64,000 nt of DNA from Sulfitobacter sp. DSM 110093 (GTDB taxonomy: Bacteria > Pseudomonadota > Alphaproteobacteria > Rhodobacterales > Rhodobacteraceae). The position numbers and the translations under genes were made by a program. The notes under the pieces are model-generated. The model did not search any database and was not told the origin of the DNA. It saw only the letters and a program-made list of their open reading frames with translations. Where the stretch lies: contig NZ_CP085167.1 in assembly GCF_022788715.1 (NCBI RefSeq), positions 1,361,001 through 1,425,000 of the forward strand, in the 5' to 3' direction. Shown piece after piece: positions 25,571-34,837 of the stretch; within the stretch, counting starts at the first letter, position 1, and every line of letters begins with the position of its first letter.

Positions 25571-26596
25571 TCACTTCTGCGATGCATTGATCCGCGCAAG
25601 CGCGGCTTTGGTGACCCGGTCAAGGATGATCGCCAAAAGGACGATCCCCAGACCCGACAGAAGACCGACACCCAACTCAAGGCTTCGGATACCGCGCAGC
25701 ACCAGCACACCCAGACCGGGGGCCGAAACGAGCGAGGCGATGACGACCATGGCAAGGCTCATCATGATGGTCTGGTTCACACCGGCCATGATGTTGGGCA
25801 GCGCCAGCGGGATCTGCACCTTGTAGAGCTTTTGACGGTTGGTCATGCCAAAGGCATCTGCGGCCTCGATCACGTCTTGATCGACAAGGCGAATGCCAAG
25901 GTCGGTCAGGCGCACCACTGGCACGATGGCGTAAAGGATGATGGCGATGCCGTAGAGCTTCGGCTCGGTCACCGAGAACAGGAAGATCAGCGGGATCAGA
26001 TAGACAAAGGGCGGCAGGGTTTGCAGCATGTCCAAGATCGGAATCATCGTGCGCTGCACCCGGTCACTGCGCGACATTGCGATGCCAATGGGTACGCCCA
26101 AAAGCACACATATAAAGGCGCAAACAAAAATGATCGCCAGCGTCTGCATCGTGTGTTCGTAAAAGTCGATGAACGCCAAAAAGCCGAAAACCAGAGCGAC
26201 CAAACCAACCAGTTTGAGCGAGCGGCCAACGGCATAGGTGATGACCATCAACAACGGGATCATAATGAACCACGGCACTGCCTGCATGATCCACAGCGCA
26301 TTCTCCAAAGCCCAGCTTAGCGGTTGGGTCAGCGGGTCCACGATCACTTTCAGGCTGTCCTTGATCGAAAGAAACCCTTGCTCTAACCCTTGGGTCAGAT
26401 CGCGTGACTGCGGGATCGCATCACAGCTGTCGTGCAGCGCATCGAGCGAGGGAAAGGGCATGTCCCAGAGCGTCGTGTCGGTATCGCCGCCCGCTTGCCC
26501 CATGAGATCGGCCATGGAGCTAAGCCCACCGCCTTGGTCGTCGCCACACCAGCCGCGCAGGCCGAGCGTGTCAAAGAAATTGTCGTAAGTTGCCAT
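25571..26596 (-). CDS. proW: Glycine betaine/proline-type ABC transporter permease
   Basis: A 341-residue inner-membrane protein with a long N-terminal stretch (about 1-90), then 6-7 helices and the permease EAA-like loop (VIEAADAFGMTNRQKLYKVQIPLALPNI). Size and plan match ProW. Substrate enters from the binding protein ProX. It is preceded by a 247-bp gap containing a terminator-like hairpin after proX, which may lower its expression relative to proX; it is followed after 8 nt by proV. Confidence 0.92.
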   Translation of the reverse strand: MATYDNFFDTLGLRGWCGDDQGGGLSSMADLMGQAGGDTDTTLWDMPFPSLDALHDSCDAIPQSRDLTQGLEQGFLSIKDSLKVIVDPLTQPLSWALENALWIMQAVPWFIMIPLLMVITYAVGRSLKLVGLVALVFGFLAFIDFYEHTMQTLAIIFVCAFICVLLGVPIGIAMSRSDRVQRTMIPILDMLQTLPPFVYLIPLIFLFSVTEPKLYGIAIILYAIVPVVRLTDLGIRLVDQDVIEAADAFGMTNRQKLYKVQIPLALPNIMAGVNQTIMMSLAMVVIASLVSAPGLGVLVLRGIRSLELGVGLLSGLGIVLLAIILDRVTKAALARINASQK

Positions 26597-26793
26597 CTGT
26601 CGCTTTCCCGGTCTGGATCAGACCGTTTGCTTTTTCAGAGCGCGGTTCAACATGCGCGTCGCACGGAACAGCTTGCCCCAAAGAGAGGCGGCATATCTAC
26701 ACCTATGTCCTTGCAAAGAAACTGCGCGGCGCGGCCAAAGCCCGCGCGCAGTGGGTGTGAAAAGACGTAAGTCTTGCCGCCAGTTCTGAAACA

Positions 26794-26827
26794 ATCGGGC
26801 GGGAACCTGTAAAGGTCCCCGCCCGAT
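26794..26827 (-). terminator. Attenuator-like hairpin between proX and proW
   Basis: ATCGGGCGGGAACC (26794-26807) and GGTCCCCGCCCGAT (26814-26827) pair over 14 positions with one G/T wobble, 17 nt past the proX stop. On the minus strand it is followed by TGTTTC. Partial termination here would give excess binding protein over permease. Confidence 0.65.
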
Positions 26828-26843
26828 AATCTGTCATACTGTC

Positions 26844-27812
26844 TTACTGCTCAAGCAGCTTGGACAGGTTGCCACGGGCGTCTTCGCTCAGCCAATCGGC
26901 CCAGACGTCCTTGTTGTTTTGCAAGAAGTAAACAGCCGCTTCCTCGTTGGAGGCGTTGTTCTCACCCTGCCAAGCCAGCAGTTGGCTCATCGAGTCTGTT
27001 TTGAAGGTCACATTGCCGATGAATTCCGCGATTTCGGGGTTCGCGTCATGGAAATCTTTGGTCATGACGGTCAGCACCGGCGCCGTTGGGAAGGCCGATG
27101 CCTTGGGCTCTGGGTTGTCGGCGTTTTGGTTGGCGTTATGCGCAGCTTCGTCATATTCACCCAGATCGACGCTGGTCATGTCGTATTTGCCAAGCGGGGT
27201 GGTCGGCGCCCAGTAGTAGCCGAACCAAGGCTCTTGGCTCTCGTAGGCCGACGCCATCGAGGTCACCATCGTCTCGCCTGAGCCGTGGTTGAACACTTCG
27301 ATGCCGTTACCTTCGAGGTCATAGGCGCGTGCGAGATTGTCGCTCACCACGCGGCAGCCCCAGCCATCGGGGCAGTTGTTGAACATGCCGCCGACCAGTT
27401 CGGGATTTTCCAGAATGCCTTCGATGGTCTTAAGCTCGGGGTGTTCTTCGGCCAGATAGGTGGGGATCCACCAGCCTTCGACGCCGCCGGGATCGAGGAC
27501 AGAGGTCAACTCGACGATCTTGCCGTCCGCTTTCAGCTTCTTGTAGGCGTCACCGGCGGAGTTTGGCCACAGTTCGGGCACGATGTCCGGTTCGTTGTTT
27601 TCCGACAGCGATGTCACGGCAGGCGTGGTGTCGGACGGGACAACGGTCACATCGCAGGAATAGCCTTGGACCAGCAGAAATTCAGTCACGGCAGTGACGA
27701 TCTGCGCCGAAGCCCAGTTCATTTCCGCGATCGAGACTTCGCCGCAATCCTGAGCGGCGGCAGCCATGGGGGTTGCAACAGCAAAAGCCGTGCCAAGCAA
27801 AAAGCGTTTCAT
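26844..27812 (-). CDS. proX: Glycine betaine-type ABC transporter substrate-binding protein
   Basis: A 322-residue periplasmic protein with signal peptide MKRFLLGTAFAVATPMAAAA and an OpuAC-type domain. Aromatic residues that could form the quaternary-ammonium cage are plentiful (ELWPNS, EGWWIPTY, WFGYYWAP). The ATG at 27812 follows a GGAGAT site; longer in-frame starts have no signal peptide. It is the first gene of proX-proW-proV, an osmoprotectant uptake system. Glycine betaine, proline betaine or choline cannot be told apart by eye. Confidence 0.9.
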   Translation of the reverse strand: MKRFLLGTAFAVATPMAAAAQDCGEVSIAEMNWASAQIVTAVTEFLLVQGYSCDVTVVPSDTTPAVTSLSENNEPDIVPELWPNSAGDAYKKLKADGKIVELTSVLDPGGVEGWWIPTYLAEEHPELKTIEGILENPELVGGMFNNCPDGWGCRVVSDNLARAYDLEGNGIEVFNHGSGETMVTSMASAYESQEPWFGYYWAPTTPLGKYDMTSVDLGEYDEAAHNANQNADNPEPKASAFPTAPVLTVMTKDFHDANPEIAEFIGNVTFKTDSMSQLLAWQGENNASNEEAAVYFLQNNKDVWADWLSEDARGNLSKLLEQ

Positions 27813-28113
27813 AGTGATATCTCCTCTATTGTATCCGCAGTTCCGCGCAGGCGCGGTCCGCTGATTTTGTGACCCGTTGCATGAGTAAGAAGCCAGTCGC
27901 GCGGCTTGGCGCGGCAGCTTCGGATGGTCGGGTATGCTGGAGATAAGAAAGCAGGTCGGTCGGCTAAGTGCAACACGATTGCGTGACGATGCACGCAAGA
28001 TCAGGCCCCGCGCCGGTGTTGGCGCGGAGGATTGGCAGGCGGCAGCCCTATGCGAGACGCCTTATAGATAGGGCCATTCGCGCGTCATTCGGTAGACGCG
28101 CGTGCCCAATCCA
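27813..28113. other. Upstream region of proX; no gene seen
   Basis: This 301-bp gap between the DUF1127 stop and the proX start holds no supported reading frame. It should carry the proXWV promoter on the minus strand. I see the proX ribosome site near its left end but no convincing -35/-10 pair or operator. Confidence 0.5.
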
Positions 28114-28389
28114 TCAGCGGCGGGAAAAACTTTCCATGTCGCGAATATGCTGCGGGATCTCTTTGCGGTTGAGGCCGATATCTTGCAGTAGACGGTCGTC
28201 CATGGCGTTCAAGGTCGAAAGGGTGCGGTTACGCTCCCAACGGCGCGCGGTGTCGCGCAGCGCACGGCGCAGCATGGCGGCAAGTGCCAGACCTTCAGGC
28301 GCACCAGCATGGGGCATTGCGCTTCCGGCAAAGGCGTTTCCGGGCATTCCGGCGATTTGGTTGGTGTTTTTCAGCAGGCGGAAATGCAT
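28114..28389 (-). CDS. DUF1127 small protein
   Basis: A 91-residue protein whose C-terminal half has the DUF1127 (YjiS-like) pattern: RTLSTLNAMDDRLLQDIGLN followed by RKEIPQHI. The ATG at 28389 is chosen because GGAG lies 6 nt before it; an ATG at 28401 lacks a ribosome site. Arginine-rich DUF1127 proteins in alphaproteobacteria have been tied to RNA handling and phosphate or stress responses. It is monocistronic, upstream of proXWV on the same strand. Confidence 0.85.
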   Translation of the reverse strand: MHFRLLKNTNQIAGMPGNAFAGSAMPHAGAPEGLALAAMLRRALRDTARRWERNRTLSTLNAMDDRLLQDIGLNRKEIPQHIRDMESFSRR

Positions 28390-29760
28390 AGCATGCTCCA
28401 TATCAATTTTAGTGTCAGAAGAGGATGGATCCGCGAGAGACGACGGTCTGTGCCAGATGGCCGGGCCGGGTCGGTCGTGTGGGTCTTATCCCGAGTGTGA
28501 TCCGGAAAGTCAGTTGGAACCCCCATGGCACGAACAGGCGGATCGGCCTGTCCGACCGGGGCTACCGGCGGTTCAGCAATGTGCCCGGTCTGCGCGGGCG
28601 CCTCATATGAACAGCATACATCAACATAGGGCGCATTTGGTTCACCCGAGCGGCCTTTGCAATAGGGGGGAATGGGGGTGTGACAACCTGCCACAGGTTG
28701 GGGCCGCATCGCACAGTATGGTTGGACTATCGCTGATGTCGTCGCCGTGTCGGCACCCGTGTCGTTTGGGGCGCATGAAGGGTCGTTTTGGGTGTCGGTT
28801 CGAGGTGCCTTTAGGCCGGGGGAAGAGGGCGATACTGCGCTCGGTAGCGGTCACCTGATTTGGCCATCATGTCCGACCTGCCGCCTGTTGGTGCGCCGGG
28901 GGTGGTTTCGGCTTTATCGGGCGTTGCAGGCGTTCTTTTAGAGCTGGGGACGTGGCTTAAGCTCCGTTTCCCCAATCAAAGTGATTCGACGTAAATGAGG
29001 CGAGGGCAGAGGTATCGCGTCACCAGTTTCACAGGTTTTGGCCGCATTGGTTCCATACCGTGAACAAGCATTCGGGAAATATGACAATAACATGGCGGCG
29101 CGCTTGAGGTCATTTTGTGGCGCAATTGTAGCAAAATATGAAACAGTACCCTCGAGGACGCGCGTATCCGGCGGTCGCGTTTCGTTCTTTTTCCTTAATT
29201 TTATGACGATCTGCGATTTTGGCTCTCTGCGCCGGGGAAACAATCGCCGCAATTAGATCTGCTAAACCACCTGAATTATGGCAAAACTTCACTTGGTTCC
29301 GGCAATTTTCAAACATTTTTTGCTTTGTCCATGAGAATAGGTTGTCTATTCATATAGGTGCCCAACTGGGGGGCATAAGAAGTCTGTAGGTCACGGGGGC
29401 GGCCGCATTGAGCGCATCGAGTATGCGGGAAATGTGGGTACGCCGTATAGTTTGCGACCGTATTCACAAAGCCACCGGGGAATTGATCCCGGTTAAGGCC
29501 CTATGCCGGCTTGTCCCCCACGTTGCTGCAAAGGTGCGTGCCGTCAGACCTGGAGCTTTAGCCAGCGGGGCGCGTATGAACGGAGGGAGAGACAAGATGA
29601 TACAAAAGCGACTGGCCAGTCCATCGGCCTTCTGCGGGGCAAGAAATGCCCAATTCAGCCGCTCTTCCGTTCGGCGCCCTATTCGTCAGATTGAAACTGC
29701 ATTCACTTCCAAGACGGCCGCGTTGCGCGCCGCGTGCAACACCGCTCAGGAGAATTCACA
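28390..29760. other. 1.37-kb stretch with no recognisable gene
   Basis: Several open frames of 60-118 codons occur on both strands, but none has a protein-like composition, a ribosome site or a known motif. Base composition shifts from GC-rich (28430-28950) to AT-richer (about 29080-29370). The right end must carry the promoter and leader of the RTX/Hint gene, whose ribosome site AGGAG is at 29750-29754. A non-coding RNA or decayed genes cannot be excluded. Confidence 0.5.
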
Positions 29761-32694
29761 ATGATTAGAACACTTGATTTCAACGCGTTCAGCGCAGGCA
29801 CCGTCGTCGATGATGAATACGCAGATATGGGCGTCACGGTTTCGGCCAGCGGCGGCTCCGGTCAGGCGATGATCTTTGACAGCAGCAATCCAACAGGCGG
29901 TGATAGCGATCTGGGCTCCGATACGCTTGAAGGTCTGTTGATCGTTTCGGAAGATGGCGATCAAAACGACCCTGACGACAACGCGGGCGGCGGCAGCCTG
30001 TTCTTCGACTTCGAAGATGGCGTCCAGATGAAGAGCCTGACTTTCAAAGACATCGAAGAAAACGGCGGCGAAGGCACGCGGATGATTTTCTACGATGCGA
30101 ATGGCAATGTCATCGACAACCAATTCGTTGACCCAACAGGGGACGGGGGAGAGCGCACTGTGCTGCTTAACGTGCAGGACGTGTCCCGTATGGAGGTCCG
30201 TTTTGAAGGCTCCGGTGCGATTGATAACGTGACCTTTGAAGATGGCCAGCCCCAAGGTGGCGGCAACGATGCCCCGGTGGCCGAAGACGACATGCTGGAG
30301 ATCGACGAAGACACCTCTGGCACCGTTGACGTGTTGGGTAATGACACAGACGCCGATGGCGACACGCTGACCATCACCATGGCAAGCTGCCCCGTCGGGG
30401 ATGTTGTCATCAATGATGATGGCACGCTGACTTTCACGCCGAACGCAGATTTCAACGGTGACACCACCATCAGCTACACCGTGGATGACGGCAACGGCGG
30501 CACCGATACCGGCACTGTTAATGTCACCGTAAACCCGGTGAACGATGCGCCTGAAGCGAACGACGACACCGCCACCACCACCGGCACTGAAGCGGTCGTG
30601 ATCCCGGTTCTGGAAAACGACACCGACGTTGACGGCGACACGCTAAGCGTGGCTGATGCGTCCAGCGATGATGGCACCGTGACCATCAATGACGATGGCA
30701 CCATCACCTTTGTCGCCAATGACGATTTCACCGGTGACGCGACGATCACTTATACCGTGGCGGACCCCGACGGGCTGACCGACGAAGGCTCGGTGATCGT
30801 GACGGTAGATGACGGCGGCACACCGCCCCCGCCGCCGCCGACAGACCGTGACGGCTATGTAGACGGCACGGATGGCGACGATCTGATCGACACCGCCTAT
30901 ACCGGCGATCCCGATGGCGACATGATCGACAACGACGACGCGCTGCTGCCCGGTGCCGAAGGCGATGACGACTATGTCCGCGCCGGTGACGGCGACGACA
31001 CCATTCTTGCAGGCGACGGCAATGACATCGTCGAAGGCGGCGCAGGGTCTGACGAAGTCTATGGCGGCGAGGGTGACGATATGATCACCACCGGCAACGA
31101 CGATCTCGCACCCGATCTGGGCTATCCAGAAAGCGACAGCGACAGCCTGAGCTTTGACCCCGATGTCGACCCCGAGAACGACCGTGACTATGTCGATGGC
31201 GGCGCGGGCAATGACACGATCAGCACCGGCGACGACCGCGACACCATCTTTGGCGGCACTGGCGACGACGTCATTAACGCAGGTATCGACGACGATATCG
31301 TCGACGGTGGCGACGGCGATGACCGTATCGTTGGCGGCGAGGGCAACGACAGTCTGCTCGGCGGCGCTGGCAATGACACGATCTACGCTGGCAACGACCC
31401 TGATCTGGGGCTCGACGTGCTCGACATCCCCGACGAAGAAGATGCGTCCAACCCCTTCACCCCAGACCGCAACCCGACCAACGGGATGGACACGGTTGAT
31501 GGTGGGTCCGGCAACGACGTGATCTATGGCGCCGATGACGCAGACCTGCTGCGCGGCGGCTCGGGCGATGACTATATCGACGGCCAGATCGACGATGACA
31601 TCATCGAAGGCAACACCGGCAACGACACGCTGCTTGGCGGTCAGGGCGATGACAGCATCTCGGGTGGTCAGGGCACTGACGAGCTTGACGGCGGCACCGG
31701 CGACGACACGCTGCGCGGCAACCGTGACGATGACCTGCTGGTCGGCGGCGAGGGCAACGATCTGCTCGACGGTGGCGGCGAGAATGACACGCTGATGGGT
31801 GGCGAGGGCGATGACACGTTGCAAGGCGGTCAGGGCGATGATCTGCTCGACGGTGGTGCGGGTGTTGACGTGATGACCGGGGGGGCCGATCAGGACAGCT
31901 TTGTTAACGTGAATGCGGGCGATGATGTCGACGGTGGCAGCGCTGGCGTAGACATTGACACGCTTGATCTGCGCGACTCGGCGCCCGAGGGGGGCCGTTT
32001 GGAGGTCACCTATACCTCGGACGACCGTGAAGACGGTTTTGTTGACTACTTCAACGAAGACGGCAGCGATGCCGGGCGTCTGAACTTTGTCGAGATCGAG
32101 AATGTGATCCCCTGTTTCACACCCGGCACCAAGATCGCCACGCCAAAAGGCGAGGTCCGTGTCGAGGAACTTCAGGTCGGTGACCGGGTCATCACCCGCG
32201 ACAACGGCATTCAGACGATCCGCTGGGCCGGTGCCCGTGAGATGACAGGGGCCGAGTTCGAGATGGCCGCCCATCTTAAGCCGGTGCTGATCCGCAAAGG
32301 CGCGCTTGGCAATGCACTGCCAGAGCGTGACATGATGGTCAGCCCCAACCACCGTGTGTTGGTCGCCAACGAGAAGACAGCGCTGTATTTTGAAGAGCGT
32401 GAAGTGTTGGTCGCGGCGAAACATCTGACCGGCATGGACGGCATCGACGTGGTTGAAGTCTCTGGCACCACTTACATCCACGTGATGTTCGACCGCCATG
32501 AGGTGATCCTGTCGGACGGCACATGGACCGAAAGCTTCCAGCCTGGTGATATGTCGCTGGCCGGTATCGGCGAAGAGCAACGCAACGAGATCCTCGAGCT
32601 CTTCCCAGAGCTTGCGACGCAAGAGGGTATCGAAGGCTATACCGCCGCGCGGCGTTCGCTGAAAAAGCACGAAGCCAGCTTGCTGGTAAAATAA
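29761..32694 (+). CDS. Large secreted cadherin-like/RTX protein with C-terminal Hint domain
   Basis: 977 residues, starting at ATG 29761 after AGGAG. Order: an N-terminal beta-sandwich-like domain (about 1-165; FNAFSAGTVVDDEYADMG), two cadherin/VCBS-like repeats (about 170-262 and 262-355, each with NDTDxDGDTL), a proline run, RTX calcium-binding nonapeptides (about 365-735, GGxGxDxL), and a Hint domain from C785 (CFTPGTKIATPKGEV) with H864 in SPNHRVLV. RTX repeats mark type I secretion and folding outside the cell in Ca2+; the Hint domain suggests autoproteolysis at C785. It has no classical signal peptide, and no type I exporter genes are nearby. Very acidic. Function (adhesin, matrix protein or enzyme carrier) is not assignable. 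Confidence 0.88.
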   Translation: MIRTLDFNAFSAGTVVDDEYADMGVTVSASGGSGQAMIFDSSNPTGGDSDLGSDTLEGLLIVSEDGDQNDPDDNAGGGSLFFDFEDGVQMKSLTFKDIEENGGEGTRMIFYDANGNVIDNQFVDPTGDGGERTVLLNVQDVSRMEVRFEGSGAIDNVTFEDGQPQGGGNDAPVAEDDMLEIDEDTSGTVDVLGNDTDADGDTLTITMASCPVGDVVINDDGTLTFTPNADFNGDTTISYTVDDGNGGTDTGTVNVTVNPVNDAPEANDDTATTTGTEAVVIPVLENDTDVDGDTLSVADASSDDGTVTINDDGTITFVANDDFTGDATITYTVADPDGLTDEGSVIVTVDDGGTPPPPPPTDRDGYVDGTDGDDLIDTAYTGDPDGDMIDNDDALLPGAEGDDDYVRAGDGDDTILAGDGNDIVEGGAGSDEVYGGEGDDMITTGNDDLAPDLGYPESDSDSLSFDPDVDPENDRDYVDGGAGNDTISTGDDRDTIFGGTGDDVINAGIDDDIVDGGDGDDRIVGGEGNDSLLGGAGNDTIYAGNDPDLGLDVLDIPDEEDASNPFTPDRNPTNGMDTVDGGSGNDVIYGADDADLLRGGSGDDYIDGQIDDDIIEGNTGNDTLLGGQGDDSISGGQGTDELDGGTGDDTLRGNRDDDLLVGGEGNDLLDGGGENDTLMGGEGDDTLQGGQGDDLLDGGAGVDVMTGGADQDSFVNVNAGDDVDGGSAGVDIDTLDLRDSAPEGGRLEVTYTSDDREDGFVDYFNEDGSDAGRLNFVEIENVIPCFTPGTKIATPKGEVRVEELQVGDRVITRDNGIQTIRWAGAREMTGAEFEMAAHLKPVLIRKGALGNALPERDMMVSPNHRVLVANEKTALYFEEREVLVAAKHLTGMDGIDVVEVSGTTYIHVMFDRHEVILSDGTWTESFQPGDMSLAGIGEEQRNEILELFPELATQEGIEGYTAARRSLKKHEASLLVK

Positions 32695-32725
32695 ACCCGC
32701 GGGGGCGGGAAGCGATGCAGCTTAG

Positions 32726-32757
32726 AAACGGGGCGGGTGACCGCCCCGTTTTCTTTT
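32726..32757 (+). terminator. Rho-independent terminator of the RTX/Hint gene
   Basis: AAACGGGGCGG (32726-32736) pairs perfectly with CCGCCCCGTTT (32741-32751) around GTGA, followed by a T-rich tail (TTCTTTT). It lies 32 nt past the stop. Confidence 0.88.
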
Positions 32758-32766
32758 GTGCGGGGG

Positions 32767-33375
32767 CTATTTCTCCCTCTGCTGGGTCCGCCATGCGGCC
32801 CAGTCTTCCGGGGTGTCGAGATCTAGCCTTGCGCGCTGACCGGGCAGGGGGACCAGTTGCACACGGCCTGCGGCTCCGCGAACCACCGCGCGCCCTCCAT
32901 CATCGCCGCTAAGCTGCCTAAGCTGATCGAACAGCGCCGCTGCAAAGATGATCGGATGTCCGGGCGTGCCGTCTTCAGTCGCCGCGCGCCAGATCAATGT
33001 CTCGCTGTTCAGATCAACCGCCGCGGCTAGACGGGTAAGGTCTGCGGCCTGCACCTCTGGCATATCGGCCAGCGTCACCATCGCCGCCGGGGTCTTGGGC
33101 GGGAGGGCGGCAAAGGCGCCCCGAAGGCTCGCCCCCATGCCCTCGGCCGCATCAGGGATGGGCAGGGCGGTGACCTCAAGCCCGCTGAGCGCGGTATAGC
33201 GCGGGTGCGGCGCTGGCGGCAGGGCGACGGTTACGGGGCCAAGGCATAGCGCGAGCTGGGCCTGACGGCGCAGCAAGGGCTGGCCGCCGATGTCTTCCAT
33301 CAATTTGTCACGCCCGCGCATCCGGGTCGAGGCACCAGCGGCAAGGAGGATCACGGGGAGAGGGGTAAGTGTCAT
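32767..33375 (-). CDS. MobA-like NTP transferase (molybdenum cofactor cytidylyl/guanylyltransferase type)
   Basis: A 202-residue enzyme with the nucleotidyltransferase signature LLAAGASTRMRGRDKL near residue 10 and a metal-binding VTLADMPEV around 100. Members such as MocA attach CMP to molybdopterin for xanthine-dehydrogenase-type enzymes; MobA attaches GMP. The GMGASLR and GHPIIF motifs lean to the MocA/MobA-like group. No molybdoenzyme gene is adjacent, so the target is open. It is convergent with the RTX gene. Confidence 0.82.
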   Translation of the reverse strand: MTLTPLPVILLAAGASTRMRGRDKLMEDIGGQPLLRRQAQLALCLGPVTVALPPAPHPRYTALSGLEVTALPIPDAAEGMGASLRGAFAALPPKTPAAMVTLADMPEVQAADLTRLAAAVDLNSETLIWRAATEDGTPGHPIIFAAALFDQLRQLSGDDGGRAVVRGAAGRVQLVPLPGQRARLDLDTPEDWAAWRTQQREK

Positions 33376-33519
33376 GGCGCCAGAGTAACGAGGGAATGGC
33401 GCGGGGATAAGACCCTTCGGGGCTAGGGCCGCGTGAGTGATACCCCAAGAGCCCCCTCAAGCCAAAGATTCCCGCTAAGGCACCGTTGGCATGGCGCTTT
33501 TTCGTGCTACCCTTGCCCC

Positions 33520-34830
33520 ATGAACATCAAAGATCTGATCCCCCATACCCTGTTTCGCAAGGCCCGCGAATATTCCCGCAAGCTTTGGGTGCGGGTGGTC
33601 TTTATGGGGCTGTTGGCCTTTGTCGCCCTTGGGATGACGCAACTGTTTGAACCCTTGGTGCCCAAGGAAGTCGCCACGCGATTAACAGGCGACGCCGCGG
33701 ATCGGCTGTTGCAGATCATTGCAGATGCGATGTTGGCTGTTACGATCTTTTCGATCACGATTATGGTCACAGTCTACCGCTCTACCTCGGCGCAGTTTAC
33801 GCCGCGTGCGCATCGGTTGATTATCCAAGATCGGACCACCCAGAACACGCTTGCAGTGTTCATCGGTGCCTATGTCTATGCGCTGGTAGCAATCATCATG
33901 CGCGAACTGGGTGTTTATGTCGACGAACGCTCTTTTGTGTTGTTTCTGACAACGGTCATGGTGCTGGCGATTATCGTGGTCTTTCTGATCCGCTGGGTGC
34001 TGCATCTGCAAAGCTTTGGCAGTTTGATCGACACCACGCGCCAGATCGAAAGCGTGACCACGTCGCTGTTCAAGGAACGGCTGAAAACCCCTTGTATGGG
34101 CGGCCACCCTTTGACGGGTCCGGCCCCCGAAGATGCCCGTCCGATTTTTGCCCGCGAAAGCGGTTATCTGAAACATATCTACCCCGAAGCCCTCGATCAG
34201 CAGGCCCGCGATCACGGGGTCGAGGTCTATCTTACCCGGCGGATCGGGGATTTTGTTTTTGTCGGAGAGCCGCTGGTTAGGGCCGCCCGCCGTGGGACCC
34301 CCCAGGATGCCGAACATGATTGGGAAAGCCTTGAGGAAAAAGTGACTAGCACCGTGCAACTGGGTGATCTGCGCACCTTTGACCAAGACCCGCGTTTTGG
34401 GTTGCGTGTGCTGGGAGAGGTCGCCTCAAAAGCGTTGTCGCCGGGGATCAACGATGGCGGCACGGCGATTGATGTGATCACCCGTATCGGGCGCATTCTG
34501 TCCTATTACTCGGACGAAGCGGAACCCACAGAGGAAATAGAGCTGCCCAACCTGCATATCGCGCCCATTGCGGCAGAGGCGCTGATTGAGGACGGTTTCG
34601 GCGCATTGGCCCGCGACGGTGCGTCTGTGGTTGAGGTGCAAATGGCTTTGCAACAGGTGCTTGCCGGGTTGATGCATCATCCTGATGCGGGCCTTGCCGC
34701 CGCAGCCCGAGAAGCGGCAGAAAACCATCTGCGCCGCGCCTTTGAGGAAGTGCCCTTTGGCCCAGACCGGGCGCGTATTTGGTCCGCCGCGCAGGAAGAT
34801 GTGCGCGCGGCGGTGCAGTCGCCGGAATAA
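33520..34830 (+). CDS. DUF2254 integral membrane protein
   Basis: A 436-residue protein with four helices in the first 170 residues (about 22-44, 66-92, 110-133, 143-168) and a soluble C-terminal half containing DPRFGLRVLGEVASKALSPG and NDGGTA, typical of DUF2254. Function is unknown; a channel-like role has been guessed for the family. The ATG at 33520 (MNIKDLIPHTLF) is chosen over a GTG at 33433 whose leader is not protein-like; neither has a strong ribosome site. It is convergent with the CorC-type gene, 7 nt away. Confidence 0.8.
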   Translation: MNIKDLIPHTLFRKAREYSRKLWVRVVFMGLLAFVALGMTQLFEPLVPKEVATRLTGDAADRLLQIIADAMLAVTIFSITIMVTVYRSTSAQFTPRAHRLIIQDRTTQNTLAVFIGAYVYALVAIIMRELGVYVDERSFVLFLTTVMVLAIIVVFLIRWVLHLQSFGSLIDTTRQIESVTTSLFKERLKTPCMGGHPLTGPAPEDARPIFARESGYLKHIYPEALDQQARDHGVEVYLTRRIGDFVFVGEPLVRAARRGTPQDAEHDWESLEEKVTSTVQLGDLRTFDQDPRFGLRVLGEVASKALSPGINDGGTAIDVITRIGRILSYYSDEAEPTEEIELPNLHIAPIAAEALIEDGFGALARDGASVVEVQMALQQVLAGLMHHPDAGLAAAAREAAENHLRRAFEEVPFGPDRARIWSAAQEDVRAAVQSPE

Positions 34831-34837
34831 CCCGTGC

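Noticed and set aside
29408..29764. A 118-codon frame just upstream of the RTX gene
   Set aside because: Runs across the RTX ribosome site and start, has no ribosome site of its own and shows a random-like Arg/Ala/Ser composition.
30880..31900. Regularly spaced short repeats that could suggest a CRISPR-like or tandem-repeat array
   Set aside because: Repeats are degenerate, in frame with multiples of three, and encode Ca2+-binding nonapeptides; no constant repeat with variable spacers.
30643..32670. A 675-codon open frame on the minus strand inside the RTX/Hint gene
   Set aside because: It mirrors the GGC/GAC-rich repeat codons of the sense gene, has no domain pattern, and the sense frame explains the region fully.
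33433..33519. GTG start at 33433 extending the DUF2254 protein by 29 residues
   Set aside because: The extra residues are Pro/Arg/His-rich and unlike a protein N-terminus; ATG 33520 begins just before the first helix.
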